From Pseudomonadota bacterium (GTDB taxonomy: Bacteria; SAR324; NAC60-12), in contig JACNKY010000253.1 of NCBI GenBank assembly GCA_014381795.1, forward strand, positions 1 through 9,082: 9,082 bases of DNA. Direction: 5' to 3'. Shown here one piece after another: positions 1-6,249 of the stretch (positions are counted from its first letter, which is position 1; the number at the start of each line of letters is the position of its first letter). The notes under the pieces were generated by a model that was given only the letters and a program-made list of their open reading frames with translations, searched no databases and was not told the origin of the DNA. The position numbers were made by a program, and so were the translations under genes.

Positions 1-100
1 AAAAGCCCTCGAAGCGACTGTTTCTGAGTCAGGCCGCCAGTTGCACACACCGAAGATATCTGCGCTTGAGTTTACCCCCCCTCCTGACGGTCAAAAATGA
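1..100 (+). CDS. 3' end of an unidentified protein (partial)
   Basis: Reading in the second frame, codons are open from the left edge to a TGA at 98-100, giving 32 residues that end in EFTPPPDGQK. The stretch has a balanced, protein-like composition (KALEATVSESGRQLHTPKIS, then ALEF), and the other plus frames close earlier or read as low-quality sequence. No domain can be recognised in so short a tail, so no function is offered. The last codons and the stop lie inside a nested inverted repeat (78-136), which may serve as the 3' end of the transcript. One reverse-strand frame is also open here but has no convincing start, so the plus reading is preferred. Confidence 0.5.
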   Translation, partial: KALEATVSESGRQLHTPKISALEFTPPPDGQK

Positions 101-136
101 CTAGATAATTAGGCTAAGTCAGACACCGTCAAGGGG
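78..136 (+). terminator. nested stem-loop over the stop codon, possible terminator
   Basis: The arm CCCCTCCTGACGGT (78-91) pairs with ACCGTCAAGGGG (125-136), giving 12 base pairs with a two-base bulge (C83, C84). Inside it, TGACTAG (98-104) pairs with CTAAGTCA (114-121) with one bulged A. The structure spans the TGA of the upstream partial gene. Only three T follow it (TTTCGTTC), so it is not a classical intrinsic terminator. It may be a terminator helped by another factor, or an mRNA 3'-end stabiliser. Confidence 0.35.
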
Positions 137-220
137 TTTCGTTCAAACATCACTAAAAAATAGATAAATTTAGAGATATAAGTATCGAATTCTAGAGCTT
201 TTCAAATGATTGTCAAGTAA

Positions 221-273
221 AAAATGTCTTTTTTTCATTATTTTGCCTATAAAGCTAATAAAGAAGACATTTT
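221..273. repeat. 14 bp AT-rich inverted repeat
   Basis: AAAATGTCTTTTTT (221-234) pairs with AAAGAAGACATTTT (260-273). This gives 14 base pairs with a single G-T wobble around a 25-base loop. On the minus strand the second arm runs into a T-rich tract. It could be a weak hairpin terminator or a regulatory palindrome. A-T pairs dominate, so stability would be modest. Confidence 0.45.
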
Positions 274-277
274 AAGC

Positions 278-310
278 CTTGTTAGGTTATTATTTTAACA
301 AGCTATTTTT
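278..310 (+). terminator. weak intrinsic-terminator-like hairpin
   Basis: CTTGTTA (278-284) and TAACAAG (296-302) form a perfect 7 bp stem with an 11-base loop, followed by CTATTTTT (303-310). The orientation suits termination of plus-strand transcription coming from the upstream partial gene. The stem has only two G-C pairs, so the call is tentative. Confidence 0.3.
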
Positions 311-445
311 ACACTCTCAGCAGAGGAAATCATAGCTGATGAAATAAGTATGCGGATTTTCGGTACTTAAGGCTTATACAAAGTGCTCTGTATCAGGCTT
401 TCTTACTGATTCAGTCATAATATCTTTCAAACCAAAAAGGACAAG

Positions 446-1393
446 TTGATTAAATTACTACTGGATGTAGACACGGGCATTGATGATGCCCTAGCTCTTT
501 TTTACCTGGCCCACGCGCAAAAGAAGGGTGAAATTGAAATTTTAGGTAGTACTACTGTTGGTGGAAATGTTGAAGTTGGGCAGACGACGCTTAACACACT
601 TAAAATATGGGAAATGCTGGAACTTGATATTCCAGTCGCAGCAGGGGCAAAACAGCCCCTTATGGTTCCTTTGAATCCAGCTCCTTATGTACATGGTGAT
701 GATGGACTGGGGAATACTTTTCTACCGGCACCGAAAAAAGGACCTTCTGAAGAATCTGCCGTGGAGATGATTTTACGGTTGAGTCATGAATATGCCGGCG
801 AATTAACTTTGCTCACAACCGCGCCTTTGACTAATATTGCAGTGGCATTACTGCATGATCCTGATCTTGCCAAAAGAATCTGCAAAGTTGTGATCATGGG
901 TGGATCTGTTTTCACAGGGAATGTTTCTGCGGTAGCTGAAGCTAATATTGCGAACGATCCGGAAGCCGCTAGGATTGTGTTCCGTTCCGGAATGGAGATG
1001 ACACTGGTCGGTCTTGATGTAACCCATGAGGTTTACTGGGAGGAGCAAGATCTGCAGGCATTAGTGAAGATCGCTAATGAGCGTTCGGCATTTTTACTGC
1101 AGATCATTGGTTTTATTTCCACGGCCTACGAAAATCTTTCAGGTTGGAAACGCTGTGTGTTGCACGATCCTCTGGCGGCCGGAGTTTGCCTTTTTCCAGA
1201 TTTAGTTAAATGCGAGAAGCGTTATGTAGACGTGGAGTTGAACGGAGAATTAACCCGTGGAATGACCGTGGTGGATCGACGCGGCCGCACACCTCTCGGT
1301 GAGGAAAATATGCAGGTCGCGCTTGAAGTTGACGCGGAACGTTTTAAAACTCAGCTGATGGAAAGTTTGCTGGCCTGGGCCAGGGAAGGATAA
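446..1393 (+). CDS. nucleoside hydrolase (inosine/uridine-preferring family)
   Basis: This cytosolic 315-residue enzyme should split the N-glycosidic bond of ribonucleosides to free base and ribose in nucleoside salvage. Visible family marks, in order, are the calcium-binding DVDTGIDDA at 7-15 (D9, D13 and D14 matching Asp10/14/15 of the Crithidia enzyme), GGN at 39-41, HGDDGLG at 83-89, APLTN at 126-130, IMGG at 150-153, EANIANDPEAA at 165-175, and HDP at 240-242, where D241 is the last metal ligand and H240 the proposed leaving-group acid. Length is normal. The start is a TTG at 446. No ATG or GTG lies upstream before the in-frame TGA at 407-409, AAAGGA sits at 436-441, and the metal motif falls at the usual distance from the N-terminus. 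Base preference (purine, pyrimidine or both) cannot be told. The gene converges on dapA with a 6 bp gap. Confidence 0.93.
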   Translation: MIKLLLDVDTGIDDALALFYLAHAQKKGEIEILGSTTVGGNVEVGQTTLNTLKIWEMLELDIPVAAGAKQPLMVPLNPAPYVHGDDGLGNTFLPAPKKGPSEESAVEMILRLSHEYAGELTLLTTAPLTNIAVALLHDPDLAKRICKVVIMGGSVFTGNVSAVAEANIANDPEAARIVFRSGMEMTLVGLDVTHEVYWEEQDLQALVKIANERSAFLLQIIGFISTAYENLSGWKRCVLHDPLAAGVCLFPDLVKCEKRYVDVELNGELTRGMTVVDRRGRTPLGEENMQVALEVDAERFKTQLMESLLAWAREG

Positions 1394-1399
1394 GCTTTC

Positions 1400-2308
1400 T
1401 CAGGCGCAGAGAATAAAATCTTCGTCTTCCAGCAGTTCAAGTCCTGAACCCACCCAGTCTGCAGGTTTAAAGGCCTGAAGGAGATCAATCACCTGCTGGC
1501 GTGACTGCCGGTCAACCGGTGAGTAAGGCAGTCTGAACACTGGCTGAACCGCACCTGTCATGCTCAGAACAGTGTTGAGGGCATTTGGACTGGGAACATG
1601 AAATAGCCACGCCATCAACGGTTGCAAACGGGCATTCAGCTCAAGGTCATCTGTATCCATCAATTGCCGCATCAGTCCTGGAAGTAAATTACTGGTCACT
1701 GAAATAACACCGTGCGAACTGTGCCGGTGACGTCCCTCAAAACTTTGATCATCATTTCCGGACCAGCAAGCGATTCCTTGTGCTTCATAGTGGCCCATCC
1801 GTTCGTTACCAGCACATTCTTTTACTCCAATTAAATTTGGATGCTCTGCGAGTTCTTCAATTAAATCGGGCTGCAAATCCTGCCCAGTACGTCCTGGCAC
1901 ATTGTAAATAATGCTAGGGCCTAAATCGAGGACTCTCTTGAAATGTTCTTTGAGCCCCGCAGCAGAGGTTTTTCCGTAATACGGATTTATCTGCAACGCC
2001 GCGTCCATGCCGAATGCAAAACCGTAATTGGTGCCTTTGAGTGCTTCACGTGTGTTGTTGCTGCCTGTATTGCCGACAATGACAAGTTGGTTACCGAACT
2101 TATTTACGCTGTGGGCAATCAACATCAGATGCTCTTCCCAGTCCATCAAATGGCCTTCACCAGTAGTTCCGCAAACAATCAAACCTTCGACACCATGTTC
2201 AATTTGTGCTTCAACCAGTCGGTCATAACTTTCCAAATCGACGTCACCATCGGGTTTATAAGGTGTTTTGATTGCGGTCATTAGACTCGCGGCTTTAATT
2301 TTTTCCAT
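1400..2308 (-). CDS. dapA: 4-hydroxy-tetrahydrodipicolinate synthase, plant-like type
   Basis: This 302-residue enzyme condenses pyruvate with aspartate semialdehyde, the first committed step to diaminopimelate and lysine. Key residues are visible: Schiff-base K163 in GVKECAGN, catalytic Y135 and R140 in IIYNVPGRTG, and T48, T49 and Y111 of the proton relay. The lysine pocket looks intact: H60, N84, E88 and Y110, plus W57 where E. coli has His53. Trp at that spot is the plant state. The similarity to chloroplast enzymes runs along the chain (TAIKTPY, NTGSN, INPYYGKTS, WSGNDD, GVISVTSNLLPGLM, LMAWLFH, PVFRLPY, DEDFIL). The usual Gly before GVISV is replaced by SSHG (197-200), an oddity. The ATG at 2308 has only a weak purine tract upstream. 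M10 is an alternative start but has no Shine-Dalgarno. No other lysine-pathway gene is nearby. Confidence 0.95.
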   Translation of the reverse strand: MEKIKAASLMTAIKTPYKPDGDVDLESYDRLVEAQIEHGVEGLIVCGTTGEGHLMDWEEHLMLIAHSVNKFGNQLVIVGNTGSNNTREALKGTNYGFAFGMDAALQINPYYGKTSAAGLKEHFKRVLDLGPSIIYNVPGRTGQDLQPDLIEELAEHPNLIGVKECAGNERMGHYEAQGIACWSGNDDQSFEGRHRHSSHGVISVTSNLLPGLMRQLMDTDDLELNARLQPLMAWLFHVPSPNALNTVLSMTGAVQPVFRLPYSPVDRQSRQQVIDLLQAFKPADWVGSGLELLEDEDFILCA

Positions 2309-2360
2309 TTTATCTTGCAGCTTAGTTTTTCGTTTAAAGGCGGAAATTTTTCATTTATTC

Positions 2361-2379
2361 TGCGTCTGTTGAAGACGCA
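2361..2379 (-). promoter_or_regulatory. hairpin in the dapA leader
   Basis: TGCGTCT (2361-2367) and AGACGCA (2373-2379) form a perfect 7 bp stem with a 5-base loop, 53 bp upstream of the dapA start. It has no T-run on the minus strand, so it is not an intrinsic terminator for the upstream gene. The gap is too short to hold a lysine riboswitch. It could affect dapA mRNA stability or mark a protein site, but its role is unknown. Confidence 0.35.
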
Positions 2380-2405
2380 CCGAATTGAGTTAAAGAGCAG
2401 TCAGA

Positions 2406-2434
2406 AGTTTAGCGCAAAAGGCAGAAACGATCAA
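2406..2434 (-). promoter_or_regulatory. possible sigma-70-type promoter for dapA
   Basis: On the minus strand TTGATC (2434-2429) and TAAACT (2411-2406) are separated by exactly 17 bp, each matching four of six consensus bases. This would give a leader of about 90 bases containing the 2361-2379 hairpin. It lies in the only sizeable gap (146 bp) of the minus-strand gene block, which supports separate expression of dapA. Matches of this quality also occur by chance in AT-rich DNA. Confidence 0.28.
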
Positions 2435-2454
2435 GACTGGCTAAGAAATTTTCC

Positions 2455-2913
2455 TCAAGGAACTTTTTTTAGATTCGACTCGTAATAACGTGTATAAAGA
2501 TTTCCGCGCTCCACAAAGCGTACCCCATATACATTGCTCCGCAAGCCAGGGCGAAAAAAACTGTTTTCTATCACACCAAGCCACTGATCGGTAAGATGTT
2601 TTTTCAAAACAATCTGCACGCGGTCGCCCTGCTGGAAACTGGGATTGATTGCTTTAGGTGTTGGACATACTTTTTTATAGAGTGATGTGTCACCATAGCA
2701 AATCCATGAAGCCCTGATAATTATGCCGATACGCTGTGGTCCGCCGTTTACCTGAATAAAGTCTGTCGGTGAAAAAGAGGTGATGACTTTGCGTGAAGAG
2801 TTTGCAATCCGGTCAAATACCTCCAGCTCATAGGCACGGTATTCTGCAAAAAGCGTTGTTACACTCAGTAGGAAAAGCATTACGGTAAGATTCCAGCGCA
2901 ATTTCCAGTTCAT
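2455..2913 (-). CDS. small exported protein of unknown function
   Basis: This 152-residue protein is not recognised as a member of a named family. The N-terminus is a plausible Sec signal peptide: charged MNWKLRW, hydrophobic NLTVMLFLLSVTTLFA (8-23), with cleavage likely after LFA at residue 23. No lipobox Cys is present, so the product is probably periplasmic or secreted. The mature part has just two cysteines, C72 and C83, which could form a disulfide. The C-terminal half has the spacing of a small SH3/Tudor-like barrel: FQQGDRVQIVL (93-103), WLGVIE (111-116), VYGVRFVERG (128-137). This is a fold guess only. Its ATG overlaps the stop of the pentapeptide-repeat gene as ATGA (2913-2910), so the two are very likely translated together and functionally related. 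The downstream gap to dapA is 146 bp. Confidence 0.75.
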   Translation of the reverse strand: MNWKLRWNLTVMLFLLSVTTLFAEYRAYELEVFDRIANSSRKVITSFSPTDFIQVNGGPQRIGIIIRASWICYGDTSLYKKVCPTPKAINPSFQQGDRVQIVLKKHLTDQWLGVIENSFFRPGLRSNVYGVRFVERGNLYTRYYESNLKKVP

Positions 2914-3749
2914 CGGTTTACTTCTTTGAGGCTGGCTCCGTCAAAGACTGTGTCCTGATCCATAACTCCGACCATGGAGGCACCGTCAAAAATGCTATTG
3001 CTGAAATCTGCCTTTGTCAGATTAGCGTTATTGAGAACAGTATCAGTCAGTTCTGCTCCTCCGGCTTTTGCACCCATTAATAAAACTTCGTCCAAAATAG
3101 CGGAATTTAAACGCGCGTTCTCCAGTGTAGCGGAAAAAAGCCTGGCTTTGCTCAAATCACATTCCTGCAGAGATGCTTCTGAAAAATTGCAAAAGTTTAA
3201 AATTGCACCCTGCAGTTGTGATGTGTCCAGTCGTGCCCCCCTGAAATCTGAACCAGTAAAGTCTGAAGCAGTTGCTGTTATCCCTACGCCGTGGCAGGCA
3301 TTGAAATCACAAACGTGAAATTTAGCGCCGCTTAAATTAGATGCGTTTAAATTTGAAAAAGAAAAATTGATGAGATCACCGCGGGCTTCGATCAAAACAA
3401 CATCTTGAAGAAAAGAACCACTGAAATCGGTACTGTTCAGAACCGTCTCCCGCAAGTTGACTTCGATCAAGACACTGTCACGTAAATCAGATTTGCTGAA
3501 ATCACATTCCACAAATGTTGATTCCTGCAAGTTGCACTCCTGCATTTCGCAGTCATTAAGCAAACATGCTTCAAAACGTGAAAATGCAAAATTTGAGCGG
3601 TTGATACTGCTACCGCTAAATTTACACTTGTTAAAAGCCGCGCCTTCAAAATTGAAGTCATCCAGATTCAGTCCGGTCATATTAATTTCCCTCAGTGAAT
3701 CACCGCGCTTTAAACGTCGTTCTAAATCTTTTCTGGTTATATCATCCAT
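2910..3749 (-). CDS. pentapeptide-repeat protein
   Basis: This 279-residue protein is almost wholly pentapeptide repeat. The central Leu/Phe (also Met/Ile) recurs every fifth residue from M24 to L274 in a single unbroken phase, 51 steps or about 12-13 coils. Only G124, G154, A159, A229 and D264 depart from it. The expected fold is a right-handed quadrilateral beta-helix. The first 20 residues are charged and probably form a capping helix. No signal peptide or membrane segment is seen, so it should be cytoplasmic. All nine cysteines sit in the small-residue slot two before the central residue. Families with this fold include DNA mimics that protect gyrase and various scaffolds, and nothing here decides which. 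The gene follows fapA by 41 bp, with purine-rich GAGGAA rather far from the ATG, and overlaps the next gene by ATGA. Confidence 0.93.
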   Translation of the reverse strand: MDDITRKDLERRLKRGDSLREINMTGLNLDDFNFEGAAFNKCKFSGSSINRSNFAFSRFEACLLNDCEMQECNLQESTFVECDFSKSDLRDSVLIEVNLRETVLNSTDFSGSFLQDVVLIEARGDLINFSFSNLNASNLSGAKFHVCDFNACHGVGITATASDFTGSDFRGARLDTSQLQGAILNFCNFSEASLQECDLSKARLFSATLENARLNSAILDEVLLMGAKAGGAELTDTVLNNANLTKADFSNSIFDGASMVGVMDQDTVFDGASLKEVNR

Positions 3750-3790
3750 TCGTTCTTTTTAGTTCCTCTATTCCTTTTCCTTAAAAAAGA

Positions 3791-5458
3791 TCAGACCGTA
3801 GATTTCAGGAAATATTCCTGGTAACGTTGCAAAAGTTCTTTGCAGGGTGTGGCCTGAACTCCATTTTCAGCAAAACTATAAGCTTTATCCGTCGTCCTTG
3901 TGAGCACATTATAGCGTGATCGACGCACGTTGATTGCTGTACCGGCCGTGATTTTTCCGGTGATAAAAACTGCGCCTCCGTTTATGGTCTTGTTCAGTTC
4001 GTTGATTCCATCCTGTGCTTCCCGTTTACGGAGATCGGAGATAGCACTGCTGACATATTTATTGGCCTTTGACTCAAGTTCAGTCAAAGTACCGATTTTT
4101 GTCTCGTCCCAGCCGATATCTTCAAGTTCATCAATAATAACAGTAATTTTATCGAGATCGTCCTGCAGCGAATGCAGAGATTCCTGGGCCTTTTTTTCAA
4201 GTTCGTTAAACAGCTTACGGTTTTTAAGTGTAATCCCAACTTCTATGATAGTCTGCGGTAGTTCGTTTTCAGGATCTTCATCTTCATCTTCATCAATTGG
4301 CTCATCCTTTCGAGGCACGCCGACATTCGGTAGCCGGATCAGGTTTCCGGCCTGCAGGACTCCTCCGGAAACATAACCTTGTTTAGAAGTTACCTGGAGG
4401 GTCGATCCACAGTATATTTTTGAATTGACGATAGATTCTGTGATTAGAGCATGTTCTCCGACAGTGGCTTGTGTATCAGTCATGTTGTTTGCGTGTAGCG
4501 TACTTCCGCACTGGACGACTGCACCTTTGAGACCCTGCGCTACTCGAATTTCTCCGATTGAGCGTAAACGTGCTTTACCTACTGAACCTCCAATGTCAAT
4601 CCTGACTGCTTCAATGCTACATCTGTCAGAGACATTTCCGCGTATACTGACAATTCCGTCAAAACGCACATGTCCTGTGGAGGCATCAACTTTCTCGACG
4701 ACTTTCACTTTTTCCACCGAAATGCTGTCTTCATTAATACAGACAACACCGGATTTTTCCGCGATAATATGAGTGCCTTCCGGATTATATCTGGTATTGC
4801 GTCCTGGGCGAATACGGTATTGTTTCACGGGAGTAGAACTGATGAGTTTACCGGTGATTGTATAACCATCCTTGCCCATGGTAGCAGTTTCAAGACGTAC
4901 CAGTTCCTGACCTTCCTCCACTTTCTGCAAAACCGTTACCTCCCGAAGATTTGCGCGGGTTCCTAAAGGCGGACGTAACTTCTCTGGAAGAAAGAGCAGT
5001 TCCGGAAAACCATGGATGCCCTGTACAGATTCTTTCCCACTGGCGACAAGTGCTGGCTCATAATAAATCTTTTCCGCAATAATTTTTTCAATAATTTTGT
5101 TGTTGAATCCCTGTTGAATATTTTTTTCTTTGAGCACACTAATAATCCGTTCCAGTGTCAAAGCCTCTTCCTCTTCCTTCGGTGGAATGATGTTAAGATA
5201 ACCCTTTGCTTCATCTTTACTAAGTTCAACCTGCAAGGTGAAACCGGTGGTTTCAAAATCTGTTAGAAAATCAAAATCACCACTGGTTCTTTCATAAATT
5301 TCCTGCAATTGTTCCGGAACGTAATCCACACCCATCAAATGCAGTTCTGCCTGGATATCGTCCATATTAGCTAATTCCGCTCCTACCAACTGCTGCGGAA
5401 TACGCAATAGGACTTTCCCGTCTTTAATCGATATTTTGTATAAGTCTGCCTTTGGCAT
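3791..5458 (-). CDS. FapA/DUF342 family protein (flagellar assembly protein A-like)
   Basis: This 555-residue cytoplasmic protein shows the DUF342 plan. The N-terminal part (1-150) includes the helical LTLERIISVLKEKNI (100-114). A linking barrel carries LRPPLGTRA (161-169) and MGKDGYTITGKLI (194-206). A repetitive beta-rich, right-handed-helix region follows (about 255-380), with DASTGHVRFDGIVSIRGNV (258-276), SIGEIRVAQGLKGA (300-313) and SGGVLQAGNLI (364-374). A very acidic stretch (385-398, DEPIDEDEDEDPEN) precedes a coiled-coil-rich segment (about 412-490) and a final short beta segment. In Vibrio vulnificus FapA controls polar placement of FlhF and thus flagellation, and motA near the right edge suits a motile host. 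DUF342 proteins also occur outside flagellar systems, so the symbol is withheld. No Shine-Dalgarno is visible before the ATG at 5458. It follows the pseudouridine synthase by 53 bp. Confidence 0.85.
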   Translation of the reverse strand: MPKADLYKISIKDGKVLLRIPQQLVGAELANMDDIQAELHLMGVDYVPEQLQEIYERTSGDFDFLTDFETTGFTLQVELSKDEAKGYLNIIPPKEEEEALTLERIISVLKEKNIQQGFNNKIIEKIIAEKIYYEPALVASGKESVQGIHGFPELLFLPEKLRPPLGTRANLREVTVLQKVEEGQELVRLETATMGKDGYTITGKLISSTPVKQYRIRPGRNTRYNPEGTHIIAEKSGVVCINEDSISVEKVKVVEKVDASTGHVRFDGIVSIRGNVSDRCSIEAVRIDIGGSVGKARLRSIGEIRVAQGLKGAVVQCGSTLHANNMTDTQATVGEHALITESIVNSKIYCGSTLQVTSKQGYVSGGVLQAGNLIRLPNVGVPRKDEPIDEDEDEDPENELPQTIIEVGITLKNRKLFNELEKKAQESLHSLQDDLDKITVIIDELEDIGWDETKIGTLTELESKANKYVSSAISDLRKREAQDGINELNKTINGGAVFITGKITAGTAINVRRSRYNVLTRTTDKAYSFAENGVQATPCKELLQRYQEYFLKSTV

Positions 5459-5511
5459 GGTATAAGTGTAGCAACTAGGATCTTGGGTGGAGGCTGGCGA
5501 AAATTATTAAT

Positions 5512-6249
5512 TTATCTCACAATTTCTTTTATTTCTTCCGGGCTCAAGGCTCTGCTTTCTCCTGCTTGCAAATCTCCTAGAGTAACAGGACCAACTTGGA
5601 AGCGCTTAATTTTTTGCACAGAATGACCGAGGGTCAGCATCATTTTTTTAATCTGCCGGTTTGTACCTTCTCTGAGAAAAATCTCCAGCCAGGTTTTGTC
5701 ATTGACATTGTGTAATATTTTTACCCGTACAGGCTGCTGTTTCTTTTGTTCAATCACCGGACTCTGCCGCAGGGCAGACAAAGTTTCATTATTTACTAAT
5801 CCACGTACCTTGACGAAATAACCTTTCCAGGCTTTGTGACTTGGGTGCATCAACTGCTGAGACAAATCACCGTCGTTGGTCAGTAAAATTAAACCTTCCG
5901 CGTCATAGTCAAGCCGGCCAACTGGAAAAAGTCTGGCGGAAGTTCGCGGGAAAAAAGCACTAATTGTTGTACGTCCCTCAGGATCGTTGAGTGTCGTGAT
6001 GCAATTTTTAGGCTTGTAGAGAGCATAGACCTGCGTTTTTTGTTGCTGAGGAATTTTTATTCTCCTGCCTTCTACGCTCAAATGATCTTTTCCGATGATC
6101 ATTTTTTGGCCCATTTCTTTAACAGTCTCCCCATTCAGGATCACCGCCCCAGACATGATTAATTTTTCCGCAGCACGTCTTGACGCAATTCCGGCCATTG
6201 CGATTACTTTTTGGATACGGATTGGTTCTTTTGAAGTTGAATTCTGCAT
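5512..6249 (-). CDS. rRNA pseudouridine synthase, RsuA/RluB/RluE/RluF family
   Basis: This 245-residue enzyme converts a specific uridine to pseudouridine in ribosomal RNA. An S4 RNA-binding domain comes first: RIQKVIAMAGIASRRAAEKL (11-30), then VILNGETV (36-43). The catalytic domain has VYALYKPKN (74-82), VGRLDYDAEGLILLTNDG (110-127) with catalytic Asp114, YFVKVRG (144-150) and the closing REGTNRQIKKMM (193-204). The tail VGPVTLGDLQAGESRALSPEE is typical of the RluB/RsuA group. RluB (23S helix 90 region) is the likeliest subtype by overall look, but RsuA and RluF cannot be excluded by eye, so no symbol is given. Its ATG shares a base with the RNase III stop (TAATG, 6251-6247) and lacks a good Shine-Dalgarno, pointing to translational coupling. 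Placing it with rnc groups two rRNA-maturation enzymes in one operon. Confidence 0.93.
   Translation of the reverse strand: MQNSTSKEPIRIQKVIAMAGIASRRAAEKLIMSGAVILNGETVKEMGQKMIIGKDHLSVEGRRIKIPQQQKTQVYALYKPKNCITTLNDPEGRTTISAFFPRTSARLFPVGRLDYDAEGLILLTNDGDLSQQLMHPSHKAWKGYFVKVRGLVNNETLSALRQSPVIEQKKQQPVRVKILHNVNDKTWLEIFLREGTNRQIKKMMLTLGHSVQKIKRFQVGPVTLGDLQAGESRALSPEEIKEIVR

Larger units (their letters stand above)
101..445. other. gene-free AT-rich stretch with hairpins
   Basis: This stretch lies between the upstream partial gene and the nucleoside hydrolase. It holds the second half of the 78-136 stem-loop, an AT-rich inverted repeat (221-273) and a weak terminator-like hairpin (278-310). One short open frame (ATG 224 to TAA 298, 24 codons) continues in phase after its stop for 23 more sense codons to a TAA at 368-370, but it has no ribosome binding site. 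No convincing -35/-10 pair for the downstream gene was found. Confidence 0.5.

Noticed and set aside
245..252. GCCTATAA as a sigma-28 -10 element (consensus GCCGATAA)
   Set aside because: No TAAA-type -35 lies at the required distance, and the next gene is not a motility gene.
1370..1383. CTGGCC-TG-GGCCAG as a terminator for the nucleoside hydrolase
   Set aside because: It has a two-base loop, lies inside the coding sequence, and has no T-run after it.
2309..2454. Lysine riboswitch upstream of dapA
   Set aside because: The gap is only 146 bp and shows one simple hairpin. The multi-helix L-box core and a switching terminator are not present.
2910..3749. Pentapeptide protein as a Qnr/MfpA-type gyrase protector
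   Set aside because: The fold matches, but no feature specific to that group (dimer C-terminus, projecting loops) is recognisable, and the context gives no support.
2974..3762. Open frames on the opposite strand of the pentapeptide gene
   Set aside because: They are low-complexity shadows produced by the 15-base periodicity of the repeat and lack ribosome sites.
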